NCBI GenBank assembly: GCA_036525535.1
Contig: DATDAH010000184.1
Location: 1-24,531 of the forward strand
Direction: 5' to 3'
DNA: 24,531 nt
From: DATDAH01 sp036525535
GTDB lineage: Bacteria; Actinomycetota; Acidimicrobiia; Acidimicrobiales; DATDAH01
Shown here: positions 7,696 through 15,214 of the stretch, piece after piece
How positions within the stretch are numbered: the first letter of the stretch is position 1
Layout of the letters: each line of letters opens with the position of its first letter
The notes under the pieces: generated by a model
Seen by the model: the letters and a program-made list of their open reading frames with translations, nothing else
Databases searched by the model: none
Told to the model about the DNA's origin: nothing
Position numbers and translations under genes: made by a program

Positions 7696-8285
7696 GCGTC
7701 CGGGTTCCGGGGGAAGCCCTGGATCAGGACCACCACGGCCTCACGGTCGGGACCCTCGTTCGGCAGGGTTCGGGTCATCCAGGCCTGGAGCACCGCGTCG
7801 ATCTCGCCGAGCAGGTCGTCGAGCTCCTCGGGGTTGACCTCGACGAGGTAGTCGCTGGCCGTGCTGACCTCCTGCCATGCAGGGTCGGCGTTCGGACGGC
7901 GGTCCAGCCAGTCGTCCAGCCATTCCATGCTCCGGCGGGCGGCGAAACCGGCCAGCCACTGCTCGGCGGCGACCGCGTCGGGATCGCTCCCGGCCTCGCT
8001 CGGCCGCCAGGACGTCATGTCCTGGGAGGCTCGCCACCATCGCTCCCGGCCCTTTGTGGCGTGATCGGGATCGTCCTCGACGAACGCCGCGTCGGCCAAG
8101 GCCCGCAGGTGGTAGCTGGTCAGGCCGCTGCTGACGCCGAGGCGCTCGGCCAGCCCACTCGCGGTGGCCGGGCCCTCGGCCCGGAGAAGCCCGACCATGC
8201 GCATGCGCAGCGGGTGGGCGAGGGCACGCATCGCGGCGGCATCGAGCTGTTTGACGGTGAGCTCCGTCGGGTCCCTGGCGATCAT
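7692..8285 (-). CDS. ArsR-type winged-helix transcriptional regulator
   Basis: A 197-residue protein from the ATG at 8285. Residues about 12-90 form a winged helix of the ArsR/HTH_20 type (ALAHPLRMRMVGLL, then SGLAERLGVSSGLTSYHLRAL as the recognition region, then a wing with KGRERWW). The remaining hundred residues are an acidic, Trp-rich C-terminal region that I do not recognise and that may bind an effector or form the dimer. No metal-binding cysteine cluster of the ArsR/SmtB kind is seen, so a metal sensor is unlikely. A second in-frame ATG at 8315 would add ten residues (MQRIFAKILC) encoded wholly by the palindrome; I prefer 8285 but cannot exclude it. It probably represses its own operon and the divergent dehydrogenase. 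Confidence 0.88.
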   Translation of the reverse strand: MIARDPTELTVKQLDAAAMRALAHPLRMRMVGLLRAEGPATASGLAERLGVSSGLTSYHLRALADAAFVEDDPDHATKGRERWWRASQDMTSWRPSEAGSDPDAVAAEQWLAGFAARRSMEWLDDWLDRRPNADPAWQEVSTASDYLVEVNPEELDDLLGEIDAVLQAWMTRTLPNEGPDREAVVVLIQGFPRNPDA

Positions 8286-8319
8286 GCAAAGGATCTTTGC
8301 AAAGATCCTTTGCATGATC
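8280..8319. promoter_or_regulatory. Perfect 40-bp palindromic operator between divergent units
   Basis: All 20 base pairs match about the centre 8299/8300. It contains two overlapping 17-bp dyads, TGCAAAG-GAT-CTTTGCA (8285-8301) and TGCAAAG-ATC-CTTTGCA (8298-8314), sharing TGCA at 8298-8301, with GATCA/TGATC flanks. That gives four half-sites for two dimers. It covers the regulator's start codon and lies about 17 bases upstream of the -10 box of the divergent gene. Confidence 0.85.
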
Positions 8320-8336
8320 AACCCGAGGCCCCCGGC

Positions 8337-8342
8337 TACCGT
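8337..8342 (+). promoter_or_regulatory. Candidate -10 box (TACCGT) for a leaderless transcript
   Basis: TACCGT ends six bases before the ATG at 8349. The 40-bp palindrome ends 17 bases upstream, so a bound regulator would cover the -35 region. Confidence 0.42.
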
Positions 8343-8348
8343 CCGGCG

Positions 8349-9419
8349 ATGCATCGAGTCGTCGTGTGGGGAACGGGCAACGCGGGTCGGCCGGCCATTC
8401 GGGCGGTGGCCGCCCACCGGGACCTGGCGCTGGTCGGGGCGGTCGTGGCCAACCCCGACAAGGTGGGGCGCGACGCCGGCGAGCTGGCCTTCGTCGACCC
8501 GCTCGGGGTGGTGGCGACCGATGACCCGGCTCGAGCCGTGGCCGACGACGTCGACGCCGTCGTCTACACGGCCACCGGCGACACCCGCCCCGACGACGCC
8601 CTGGCTGACCTCCTGACCTGCCTGGAGGCGGGCAAGGACGTCGTGTCCACGTCCTTCTACCCGTTGCTCCACCCACCGTCGGCCCCACGGGACCTGCTCG
8701 ACGCCGTCGGGGCGGCCTGCGCCACCGGCGACTCGTCGGTCTTCGTGTCCGGCATCGACCCGGGCTGGGCCCTGGACATCCTGCCTGCCCTGGTCAGTGG
8801 CGTCGGCGCCGGGATCACCGAGATCCGGGTCCAGGAGGTCTTCAACTACGCCCTCTACGACCAGCCCGACGTGGTCCGCCAGATCATCGGCTTCGGCGGC
8901 CCCATGGACGAGACCCCGCTGATGCTGTTCGACGTCTCGCTGGAGATGGTCTGGGCCCCGATGGTGCGGGTCCTGGCCGACATGCTGGGCCTGACCCTCG
9001 ACGACGTGCGCATCCAGGTCGAGCGGCGCCCGCTCGAGCGCACCATCGAGGTCCCCGGCATGGGCACCTTCGAGGCCGGGACCCAGGGCGCCTTCCGCTT
9101 CGAGGTCCAGGGCGTCGTCGGCGGTCGTCCCCTCCTGGTCGTCGAGCACATCACCCGCATCGACGACGACTGCGCCCCCGACTGGCAGCAGTCGACCTCA
9201 CCCGGCGGCGAGCACCGGGTCCAGCTCACCGGCCACCCGAACCTGGCCGTCAGCGTGCACGGGACCGAGCCCGGCGAGCCCGGTGCCGCGGGCGGTGGCA
9301 ACGCATCGGCGGCCAACCGGATCGTCAACGCCATCCCGGCCGTCATCGCCGCCCCCGCCGGCCCGGTCAGCCCTCTCGATCTGCCTCCGATCACCGGCAC
9401 GGCGCAGCTCGCCGTCTGA
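8349..9419 (+). CDS. DapB-fold NAD(P)-dependent dehydrogenase (2,4-diaminopentanoate dehydrogenase-like)
   Basis: A 356-residue protein with an N-terminal Rossmann motif VVVWGTGNAGRPAIRAV (from residue 4) and the overall layout of the dihydrodipicolinate reductase-like family that includes 2,4-diaminopentanoate dehydrogenase. Typical blocks are ANPDKVGRDAGEL, YTATGD, VSTSFYPLLHPP, VSGIDPGWALDILP and a C-terminal GNASAANRIVNAIPAV. True DapB is about 270 residues, so this is not lysine biosynthesis. Family members act on amino or keto acid-type substrates; many actinobacterial copies have no known substrate. It is divergent from the regulator operon across the palindrome, implying shared control. 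The ATG at 8349 was chosen because the Rossmann fold starts at once and a -10 box lies just upstream. Confidence 0.82.
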   Translation: MHRVVVWGTGNAGRPAIRAVAAHRDLALVGAVVANPDKVGRDAGELAFVDPLGVVATDDPARAVADDVDAVVYTATGDTRPDDALADLLTCLEAGKDVVSTSFYPLLHPPSAPRDLLDAVGAACATGDSSVFVSGIDPGWALDILPALVSGVGAGITEIRVQEVFNYALYDQPDVVRQIIGFGGPMDETPLMLFDVSLEMVWAPMVRVLADMLGLTLDDVRIQVERRPLERTIEVPGMGTFEAGTQGAFRFEVQGVVGGRPLLVVEHITRIDDDCAPDWQQSTSPGGEHRVQLTGHPNLAVSVHGTEPGEPGAAGGGNASAANRIVNAIPAVIAAPAGPVSPLDLPPITGTAQLAV

Positions 9420-9459
9420 CCTGTCCGGATCCGTCCACGTCACCCCTGCTACCGCTCCG

Positions 9460-9465
9460 TAGCCT
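9460..9465 (+). promoter_or_regulatory. Candidate -10 box (TAGCCT) for a leaderless transcript
   Basis: TAGCCT ends six bases before the GTG at 9472, and no Shine-Dalgarno sequence is present. Confidence 0.42.
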
Positions 9466-9471
9466 CCGGCC

Positions 9472-10662
9472 GTGGCCCGACCCGACTCCCTCTCCGCGGC
9501 CCAGGCCCGGCGGATCCACCTCTACGCCCAGGGCTTCGGCGAGAAGCGCCCCCCGGGGCGGGTCGACCGTCGTCACGTGCGCAAGGTGTTCGACCGCCTC
9601 GGCCTGATCCAGATCGACTCGGTCAACGTCCTCGTCCGCAGCCACTACCTACCGCTGTTCTCCCGGCTCGGTCCCTACGACCGGTCGCTGCTCGACCGCT
9701 ATGCCTACCGGGACCACGAGGCCTTCGAGTACTGGGGGCACGAGGCGTCGCTCATCCAGGCCCGCTTCCACCCCCTGCTGCGCTGGCGCATGGCCGGCGA
9801 GCACCGGTGGGCCGGCATGCGGACGTTCGCCAAGGAGCGGGCCGACCTCATCGACGAGGTCCATGGCCTCGTCCTGGCCGAGGGGCTCACCGGCTCCAGC
9901 GACCTGGGCGGGCGCGAGCGCAAGAAGGAGCCGTGGTGGGACTGGAACGAGAACAAGGCGGCGCTGGAGCACCTCTTCTACGAAGGCCGATTGGGCGCCA
10001 CCCGCCGGGAGAACTTCGAGCGGGCCTATTGCGCTCCCGCGCTGGTGATCCCCGCTGACGTGCTCGCCGCGCCGACCCCGTCGGAGCGGGAGGCGATGGT
10101 CGGCCTCCTGGAGCACTCGGCCCGGGCCCACGGCGTGGGGACGGCCAAGGACCTGGGCGACTACTTCCGGCTGCCCATCAAGGCCGTCCGCCCCCTGCTC
10201 GAGGAGATGGCCGACGACGGGATCGTGGACCGGGTCGGAGTCGAGGGCTGGAAGCAGCCCACCTACGTCCACCCCGACGCGCACCTGCCCCGCTGGGTGA
10301 AGGCGGCGGCCCTGGTGTCGCCCTTCGACTCGGTGATGTGGGAACGGGACCGGGTCGAACGGGTCTTCGACTTCAACTACCGCATCGAGATCTACGTGCC
10401 GAAGCCGAAGCGGGTCTACGGGTACTACGTGCTGCCGTTCCTGCTGGGCGACCGCTATGTCGCCCGCGTCGACCTCAAGGCCGACCGGGCGGCCTCGGCG
10501 CTGCTCGTGCAGTCGGCGTTCGCCGAGGACGGGGTCGATCACCTCGAGGTGGCCGAACGCCTGGCCGAGGAACTGCGGACGATGGCCGGCTGGCTCGACC
10601 TCGACGATGTCGTCGTCAAGGACCGGGGCGACCTCGCGCCCACCCTGCAGCTGTTCGTCTAG
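9472..10662 (+). CDS. YcaQ/AlkX-type DNA glycosylase (HTH_42 family)
   Basis: A 396-residue winged-helix protein of the HTH_42 family, which includes E. coli YcaQ (AlkX) and streptomycete AlkZ. These enzymes remove bulky or cross-linked alkylpurines from DNA. The catalytic pattern is seen as Gln47-Ile48-Asp49 in LGLIQIDSVNV, the Q-hydrophobic-D form of the YcaQ branch rather than the QxQ of AlkZ. Further family blocks are SHYLPLFSRLGPYD, EYWGHEASLI and, near the C-terminus, FDSVMWERDRVERVFDF and PKRVYGYYVLPFL. The length fits the family. Its TAG stop overlaps that of the convergent alkyltransferase gene, an apt partner for repair of alkylation damage. Confidence 0.88.
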   Translation: MARPDSLSAAQARRIHLYAQGFGEKRPPGRVDRRHVRKVFDRLGLIQIDSVNVLVRSHYLPLFSRLGPYDRSLLDRYAYRDHEAFEYWGHEASLIQARFHPLLRWRMAGEHRWAGMRTFAKERADLIDEVHGLVLAEGLTGSSDLGGRERKKEPWWDWNENKAALEHLFYEGRLGATRRENFERAYCAPALVIPADVLAAPTPSEREAMVGLLEHSARAHGVGTAKDLGDYFRLPIKAVRPLLEEMADDGIVDRVGVEGWKQPTYVHPDAHLPRWVKAAALVSPFDSVMWERDRVERVFDFNYRIEIYVPKPKRVYGYYVLPFLLGDRYVARVDLKADRAASALLVQSAFAEDGVDHLEVAERLAEELRTMAGWLDLDDVVVKDRGDLAPTLQLFV

Positions 10663-11141
10663 ACGAGGCCGGGGAGGCGCTGGTCCTCGGCCAGGACGAC
10701 GCCTTCGTGGGCCAGGAGCCAGCGCTTGTTGTCCAGTCCGCCGGAGTAGCCGCCGAGCGTGCCGTCCGCGGCGATCACCCGGTGGCAGGGGACGACCACG
10801 GCGACGGGGTTCCGACCATTGGCCGACCCCACCGCCCGGAAGCCGGTGGGCCGACCGACGCGGCGGGCCAACTCGCCGTAGCTGATGGTCTCGCCGACCG
10901 GAATGGTCTGCAGCGCCCGCCACACCTCCTGCTGGAACGGCGTGCCCGTGTCGAAGCGCACGGGCAGGTCGGCGATGGCGTCGAGGTCGCCGTCGAAGTA
11001 GCGACGGAGCGCGTCGGCCATGCCGGACGGGTCGTCCCGATCGGCCAGGCTCGTCTCGACGAAGTTGAGCCCGACCAGCTGGTCATCGTCGACCTCGATC
11101 TCGACGAGGCCGGTGGGGGTGTCGATCACGGTCGTGTGCAT
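10659..11141 (-). CDS. ogt: Methylated-DNA--protein-cysteine S-methyltransferase (O6-alkylguanine repair)
   Basis: A 160-residue suicide alkyltransferase. The acceptor Cys119 lies in VVPCHRVI; the helix-turn-helix region SYGELARRVGRPTGFRAVG with the arginine finger and the Asn in SANGRNP are present, followed by GGYSGGLDNKRWLLAHEG. It removes alkyl groups from O6 of guanine by irreversible transfer to its own cysteine. There is no AdaA-type N-terminal domain, so it is the plain Ogt form. The gene lies 53 bases downstream of the DUF5655 gene on the same strand and converges with the YcaQ-type glycosylase, whose stop it overlaps by three bases. The start is ATG with TACAAC a few bases upstream. 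Confidence 0.94.
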   Translation of the reverse strand: MHTTVIDTPTGLVEIEVDDDQLVGLNFVETSLADRDDPSGMADALRRYFDGDLDAIADLPVRFDTGTPFQQEVWRALQTIPVGETISYGELARRVGRPTGFRAVGSANGRNPVAVVVPCHRVIAADGTLGGYSGGLDNKRWLLAHEGVVLAEDQRLPGLV

Positions 11142-11194
11142 GGGTCAGTTGTACCCCGACTCGGTCCCGACGTCTGGCCGGATCCGGACGCCCC

Positions 11195-11608
11195 TCAGCC
11201 GCACAAGTCCCAGGCCTCGGTGAGCCAGTCGCGGACCTGGTCGTCGACGTCATCCGGCGCTGTCAGCGGGACCGAGTAGCTCGTCCGATCACCGTCCATC
11301 CTCGTGCGCCGGGAGAAGCGGGCGTGGTCCCGCCCTGCCGGCAGGACCATCGCCAGGCCGAGGTGGTCGGCCCGGGGGCGGAGCTCGGCCAGGTTCCGCC
11401 GGCGCTTGTAGAAGATGCCCACGGCCACCGCCTCCACCCGGACGTCACCCAGGAGCTCCAGGTGCTCGACGATCCGGTCGTGGATCGCCCGGTGCGCGGC
11501 GGGCTCGTCGGCGAACCACTCGTCCACCGTCGTGGCCGGCACGCACAGGTGGCTCTGGCCGCTCCGGCCGAAGCTGCGCCCGCAGTCGGGACAGGTCCAC
11601 ACGCCCAC
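11195..11608 (-). CDS. DUF5655-type protein with an N-terminal zinc ribbon
   Basis: A 137-residue protein that starts with a short zinc-binding motif, Cys6-x2-Cys9 and His20-x-Cys22 (CPDCGRSFGRSGQSHLC), and continues with the DUF5655-type domain (HRAIHDRIVEHLELLG, VGIFYKRRRNLAELRPRADHLGLAMVLP). DUF5655 is found alone and at the ends of nuclease-related proteins, but its activity is not established. The zinc motif resembles a degenerate zinc finger. The start is taken at GTG 11608; ATGs at 11616 and 11619 are out of frame. It lies 17 bases from the divergent DUF1697 gene and may be cotranscribed with ogt. Confidence 0.75.
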   Translation of the reverse strand: MGVWTCPDCGRSFGRSGQSHLCVPATTVDEWFADEPAAHRAIHDRIVEHLELLGDVRVEAVAVGIFYKRRRNLAELRPRADHLGLAMVLPAGRDHARFSRRTRMDGDRTSYSVPLTAPDDVDDQVRDWLTEAWDLCG

Positions 11609-11625
11609 CGAGGCATCATGGCGCG

Positions 11626-12162
11626 GTGCGCTACGTCGGGTTGTTGCGTGCGGTGAACGTCGGGAAGCGCCAGGTGTCGATGGCCAAGCTCCGGGACCTG
11701 GTCGAGGGTCTCGGCTACACCGAGGTGCAGACGGTGCTGCAGAGCGGCAACATCGTGTTCGACGCGCCCCGCACGAAGGCGGTCGACCTGGAGGCGAACC
11801 TGTCGACCGCCATCCAGGCCGAGTTCGGCTTCCCCGTGCCCGTCCTCATCCGCACCGCCAAGCAGCTCGATGCCGTGATCGACGCCAACCCGTTCCCCGA
11901 GGCGCTGAAGACCGAGCCGAGGTTCCTGCACGTGGCGTTCGCGTCAGCCGCCGTGCCGGCGTCGGCCTTCGACGACCTGGACAGGGGCCGCTTCGCCCCC
12001 GACGACTTCGCCGCGGGCAAGAACGAGCTGTACCTCTGGTACGCCAACGGCTCCGGCCGCTCGAAGATGGACCTGAACGTGCCGGGCGTCCGCCACATCG
12101 ACTTCACCGCCCGCAACTGGAACACGGTGGTCAAGCTGCGCGACCTAGCGTCCGGGCCATGA
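11626..12162 (+). CDS. DUF1697 family protein
   Basis: A 178-residue protein with the blocks that mark DUF1697: YVGLLRAVNVG at the start, MAKLRDLVEGLGYTEVQTVLQSGNIVF, and near the end LYLWYANGSGRSKM followed by ARNWNTVVKL. It is a cytosolic alpha/beta protein of unknown function. The start is GTG at 11626. Its stop overlaps the ATG of the PNPOx-type gene (ATGA at 12159-12162), so the two form an operon. Confidence 0.88.
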   Translation: MRYVGLLRAVNVGKRQVSMAKLRDLVEGLGYTEVQTVLQSGNIVFDAPRTKAVDLEANLSTAIQAEFGFPVPVLIRTAKQLDAVIDANPFPEALKTEPRFLHVAFASAAVPASAFDDLDRGRFAPDDFAAGKNELYLWYANGSGRSKMDLNVPGVRHIDFTARNWNTVVKLRDLASGP

Positions 12163-12644
12163 GCCAGCCCCTGGACACCGTCGCCCCGGCCTTCGTCGCC
12201 ATGGCCCACCGCATCGTCTGGTGCACGGTGGCCACCGTCGACGGTGAGGGCCGGCCGCACACGCGGATCCTCCATCCGATCTGGCAGTTCGACGGCGGGG
12301 CGTTGACCGGCTGGATCGCCACCTCGCCCCGCTCGCCCAAGGCCCGGGACCTGGCCGTCCAGCCCGAGATCTCGCTGACCTACTGGGACGCCACCCACGA
12401 CACCTGCACCGCGGACTGCGCGACGTCCTGGGACGAGTCCGCCGAGGAGCGGGCCGAAGGCTGGCGCCGGTTCGCCGAGGGCCCGGCGCCGGTCGGCTAC
12501 GACCCCTCGATCATCCCGCAGTGGACCGCCCCGACCGTCCCCGAGTTCGGGATCCTGCGCCTGTCACCCCATCGCCTGCGGGTGATGCCGGGCAGTCTGA
12601 TGCTCGCCGGCCAGGGTGACCTGCTCACGTGGCGTCAGGGCTGA
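12159..12644 (+). CDS. Pyridoxamine 5'-phosphate oxidase-fold protein
   Basis: A 161-residue split-barrel flavin-binding-type protein. The N-terminal half shows WCTVATVDGEGRPHTRILHPIW and TSPRSPKARDLAVQPEISLTYWD, typical of the PNPOx-like / general stress FMN-binding family. These proteins bind FMN, F420 or haem and reduce diverse substrates; the true vitamin B6 oxidase signature is lacking. The start is the ATG that overlaps the DUF1697 stop. A TAGCGT box seven bases before the ATG (12146-12151) could also give an internal leaderless transcript. It converges with hrpB. Confidence 0.83.
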   Translation: MSQPLDTVAPAFVAMAHRIVWCTVATVDGEGRPHTRILHPIWQFDGGALTGWIATSPRSPKARDLAVQPEISLTYWDATHDTCTADCATSWDESAEERAEGWRRFAEGPAPVGYDPSIIPQWTAPTVPEFGILRLSPHRLRVMPGSLMLAGQGDLLTWRQG

Positions 12645-12653
12645 GGAACGCCC

Positions 12654-12682
12654 GCAGCCGCCGGGAGATCGTCAGCGGCCGC
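12654..12682. terminator. Possible hairpin between convergent genes
   Basis: Arms GCAGCCGC (12654-12661) and GCGGCCGC (12675-12682) pair at seven of eight positions around a 13-base loop. The structure lies just after the PNPOx stop and covers the hrpB stop. There is no T-tract, so a terminator role is only a suggestion. Confidence 0.25.
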
Positions 12683-15167
12683 GGCGGGCCCGGGTCGTGG
12701 GCTCGGCCGCGGTCGGGTCGGCGGGCCAGTCGTGCTTCGGGTAGGCGCTGATCATCTCCTTGCGGACCGCGGCCCACGACCCGGACCAGAACCCCGGCAA
12801 GTCGGCGGTCACCTGGATCGGGCGACCGGCGGGGGAGAGGACCTCGACGGTGAGGGGCACCCGACCGTCGGCCACGGTGGGATGGACCGCGGTGCCGTAG
12901 AGCTCCTGGGCCCGGACGCTGACGGACGGGGGGTCGTGGTCGTAGTCGACCGCCACCGTCCGGCCGCTGGCGATCGTCACCCGGGCGGGCACGACGCGGT
13001 CGAGCTCGTGCAGGCGGTGACCGAGGCGCCCCCGGAGCACGGCGAGCACGTCGACCCGACGGAGGTCGGCGCGCGAGGTGGCCCGCCCCAAGAGAGGAGC
13101 CAGCCACTCGTCCACGCCGGCGAGGAGGGCCTCGTCGCTGAGGTCCGGCCACGGGTCGCCGAGGAAGCGCCGGGCGAAGCCGGCCCGCTCCTGAAGCGTG
13201 CGGGCCGCCTTGGTCCAGCCCAGCAGGCCGAGGTCGTCCTCCCGCACCCGGTCGAGGAGCGCGGCCGTCGTCCGGGTCCCCGCGGGGGCGGGCCCGACGG
13301 CCCGGTCCAGGACCAAGGCGTCGAGGCGCCGCTCCGCGCGCTGCTCGAGCTCGTCCCGGGCGTTCCAGGCCAGCTCGGTCGTCTCTCGTACCTCGGTCCC
13401 GGCCACCGCCTCGACCTCGGCCTCGTCGAGGGCCGCGGCAAGACGAACCCGGTCGTCGACCTCCCGAGGGGCGGGCGGGGCCAGATCGGCCACGACGATG
13501 AACGCTTCGGCGGCCAGCGGGTCGTGGGGGGCCAGGGCCACGGCCCGTCCCGACCGCAGCCGGAACCGCCCTCGCCCGCGGGCCTGGGCGATGCGGTCGG
13601 GGTAGGCGAGGGCCAGGACGGGCCCCGCCCGGCTCGGGTCGACGTCCCCGAAGCCGATGCCCGCCCGCCGGGCCAGTTCCTGGGCCCGTCGGCGCGCGGT
13701 GCGCCGGGCTCCGTCGTCGAGCCGGGGATGGCCCCGGCGCGGGTCCGTCACCAGGCGAATGCGCTCGGTGACGTCGACGTCCAGCTCCTCGGGTCGCCCT
13801 CGTAGCGGGTCCCGTTCCTCGAGCAGGGTGGCCAGGACGACGGCCAGGGCGGAGCGCTCGTCGGTCACCATGCGGGCCAGGCGGGGGTGCAACGGGAGGT
13901 CGACCATCGTCCGCCCGGTCGGCGTCGGCCGCCCGGCGTCGTCGATCGCCCCGAGGCGACCGAGCAGCTCGGTGGCGTCGGCCAGGGCGGTGGGCGGGGG
14001 CGGGTCGAGGAAGGCCAGAGCGTCGGCCGTCGCCCCCCAGACGGCCAGCTCGAGGGCCAACCCGGCCAGGTCGGCGGCGGCGATCTCGGGCGGTGCGAAC
14101 GGCCGCCGGGCGGCGTGCTCGCCCGCCGACCACAGCCGGTAGGCGACGCCCGGCCCGAGCCGTCCGGCCCGGCCCGCCCGCTGGACCGCCGAGGCCCGCG
14201 AGGCGGCGGTGGTGTGCAGGCGGCTCAGCCCGCTGCGGGTGTCATGGCGGGGCCGGCGGACCTCGCCGGCGTCGACCACGACCCGGACACCGTCGACGGT
14301 CAGGCTCGACTCGGCGATGTCGGTGGCCAACACGACCCGTCGCCGCCCCGCCGCGGACCGAGCGAGGGCGAGGTCCTGCTCCTCGGGACGGAGGCTGCCG
14401 TGGAGCGGCCGGACGTCGACGTCGCGGGGCAGGTCGGCCAGCAACCCACCGACGCGCCGGATGGCGGCGGCCCCGGGGAGGAACACGAGCACGTCACCGC
14501 CTTCGTCGCGGACCGCCTCGTGCACGACGGCGGCGACGGCATCGAAGGGTCGCACCCGGGGCCCGGGGGGCCGCCAACGGATGTCGACGGGGTGGGTGCG
14601 GCCGGGGCTGGTCACGACCGGCGCCGGTCCGGCGGACCCGCCCAACAGGACGGCCAGCCGGGTGGCCTCGAGCGTGGCCGACATGGCCAGCAACCGAAGG
14701 TCCGGGCGCAGGCCCTCCCGGGCGTCGAGGGCGAGCGCCAGCGCGAGGTCGGTCTGCAGGTGCCGCTCGTGGACCTCGTCGAAGACGACAAGGGCGGTGC
14801 CGGGCAGGCTCGGGTCGGCCTGGAGCCGACGGGTGAGGATCCCCTCGGTCACGACCTCGATCCGGGTCGCCGGTCCGACATGACGTTCGTCCCGGGTGCG
14901 GTAGCCGACGGTCTCGCCGACGCGCTCGCCCAGGAGATCGGCCATCCGCCGCGCCGCGGCCCGGGTGGCCAGGCGCCGAGGCTCGAGGACCACGATGCGC
15001 CCGTCACCGCGCCACGGCTCGTCGAGCAGGCGCAACGGCACCACGGTGGTCTTGCCCGCTCCCGGCTCGGCCTGGAGCACCGCGGTGCCCACGGTGGCCA
15101 GCGCGTCCCGGACGTCGGCCACTGCCGACTCCACGGGCAGCCCGGTCGGGGCGACGACAACGGGCAC
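12672..15167 (-). CDS. hrpB: ATP-dependent DEAH-box helicase HrpB
   Basis: An 831-residue helicase, the usual HrpB length. Walker A is EPGAGKT (residues 34-40), the DEAH-type box is DEVH (130-133), and motif III is MSATLE (162-167). The conserved helicase C-terminal region includes VVLATDIAESSLT and QRAGRAGRLGPG. The HrpB-specific C-terminal domain is clear: LPGFWSGSW and YPKHDWPADP. HrpB is a widespread bacterial DExH helicase whose cellular role is poorly defined; RNA is the presumed substrate. The start is GTG at 15167. It diverges from the kinase-like gene with 47 bases between, and CAGACT six bases before the start could be its -10 element. Confidence 0.95.
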   Translation of the reverse strand: MPVVVAPTGLPVESAVADVRDALATVGTAVLQAEPGAGKTTVVPLRLLDEPWRGDGRIVVLEPRRLATRAAARRMADLLGERVGETVGYRTRDERHVGPATRIEVVTEGILTRRLQADPSLPGTALVVFDEVHERHLQTDLALALALDAREGLRPDLRLLAMSATLEATRLAVLLGGSAGPAPVVTSPGRTHPVDIRWRPPGPRVRPFDAVAAVVHEAVRDEGGDVLVFLPGAAAIRRVGGLLADLPRDVDVRPLHGSLRPEEQDLALARSAAGRRRVVLATDIAESSLTVDGVRVVVDAGEVRRPRHDTRSGLSRLHTTAASRASAVQRAGRAGRLGPGVAYRLWSAGEHAARRPFAPPEIAAADLAGLALELAVWGATADALAFLDPPPPTALADATELLGRLGAIDDAGRPTPTGRTMVDLPLHPRLARMVTDERSALAVVLATLLEERDPLRGRPEELDVDVTERIRLVTDPRRGHPRLDDGARRTARRRAQELARRAGIGFGDVDPSRAGPVLALAYPDRIAQARGRGRFRLRSGRAVALAPHDPLAAEAFIVVADLAPPAPREVDDRVRLAAALDEAEVEAVAGTEVRETTELAWNARDELEQRAERRLDALVLDRAVGPAPAGTRTTAALLDRVREDDLGLLGWTKAARTLQERAGFARRFLGDPWPDLSDEALLAGVDEWLAPLLGRATSRADLRRVDVLAVLRGRLGHRLHELDRVVPARVTIASGRTVAVDYDHDPPSVSVRAQELYGTAVHPTVADGRVPLTVEVLSPAGRPIQVTADLPGFWSGSWAAVRKEMISAYPKHDWPADPTAAEPTTRARRGR

Positions 15168-15198
15168 GGGTGCAGTCTGCCGTTCCCGAGTCGCCCCC

Positions 15199-15204
15199 TA
15201 CCCT
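15199..15204 (+). promoter_or_regulatory. Candidate -10 box (TACCCT) for a leaderless transcript
   Basis: TACCCT ends ten bases before the ATG at 15215 in the short divergent gap with hrpB. No Shine-Dalgarno sequence is seen. Confidence 0.38.
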
Positions 15205-15214
15205 TCGCGGGACG

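Noticed and set aside
8280..8319. The 40-bp palindrome as a mobile-element end or rho-independent terminator
   Set aside because: It has no loop, no T-tract, no flanking target duplication and no transposase, and it sits at divergent starts, not gene ends.
8061..8348. Longer start of the DapB-fold gene within the regulator gene
   Set aside because: The extension crosses the regulator and the operator; the Rossmann motif begins right after ATG 8349.
8286..9149. Extension of the regulator frame upstream as a 485-codon protein
   Set aside because: It is antisense to the dehydrogenase and the extra part has no recognisable fold; the winged helix begins close to ATG 8285.
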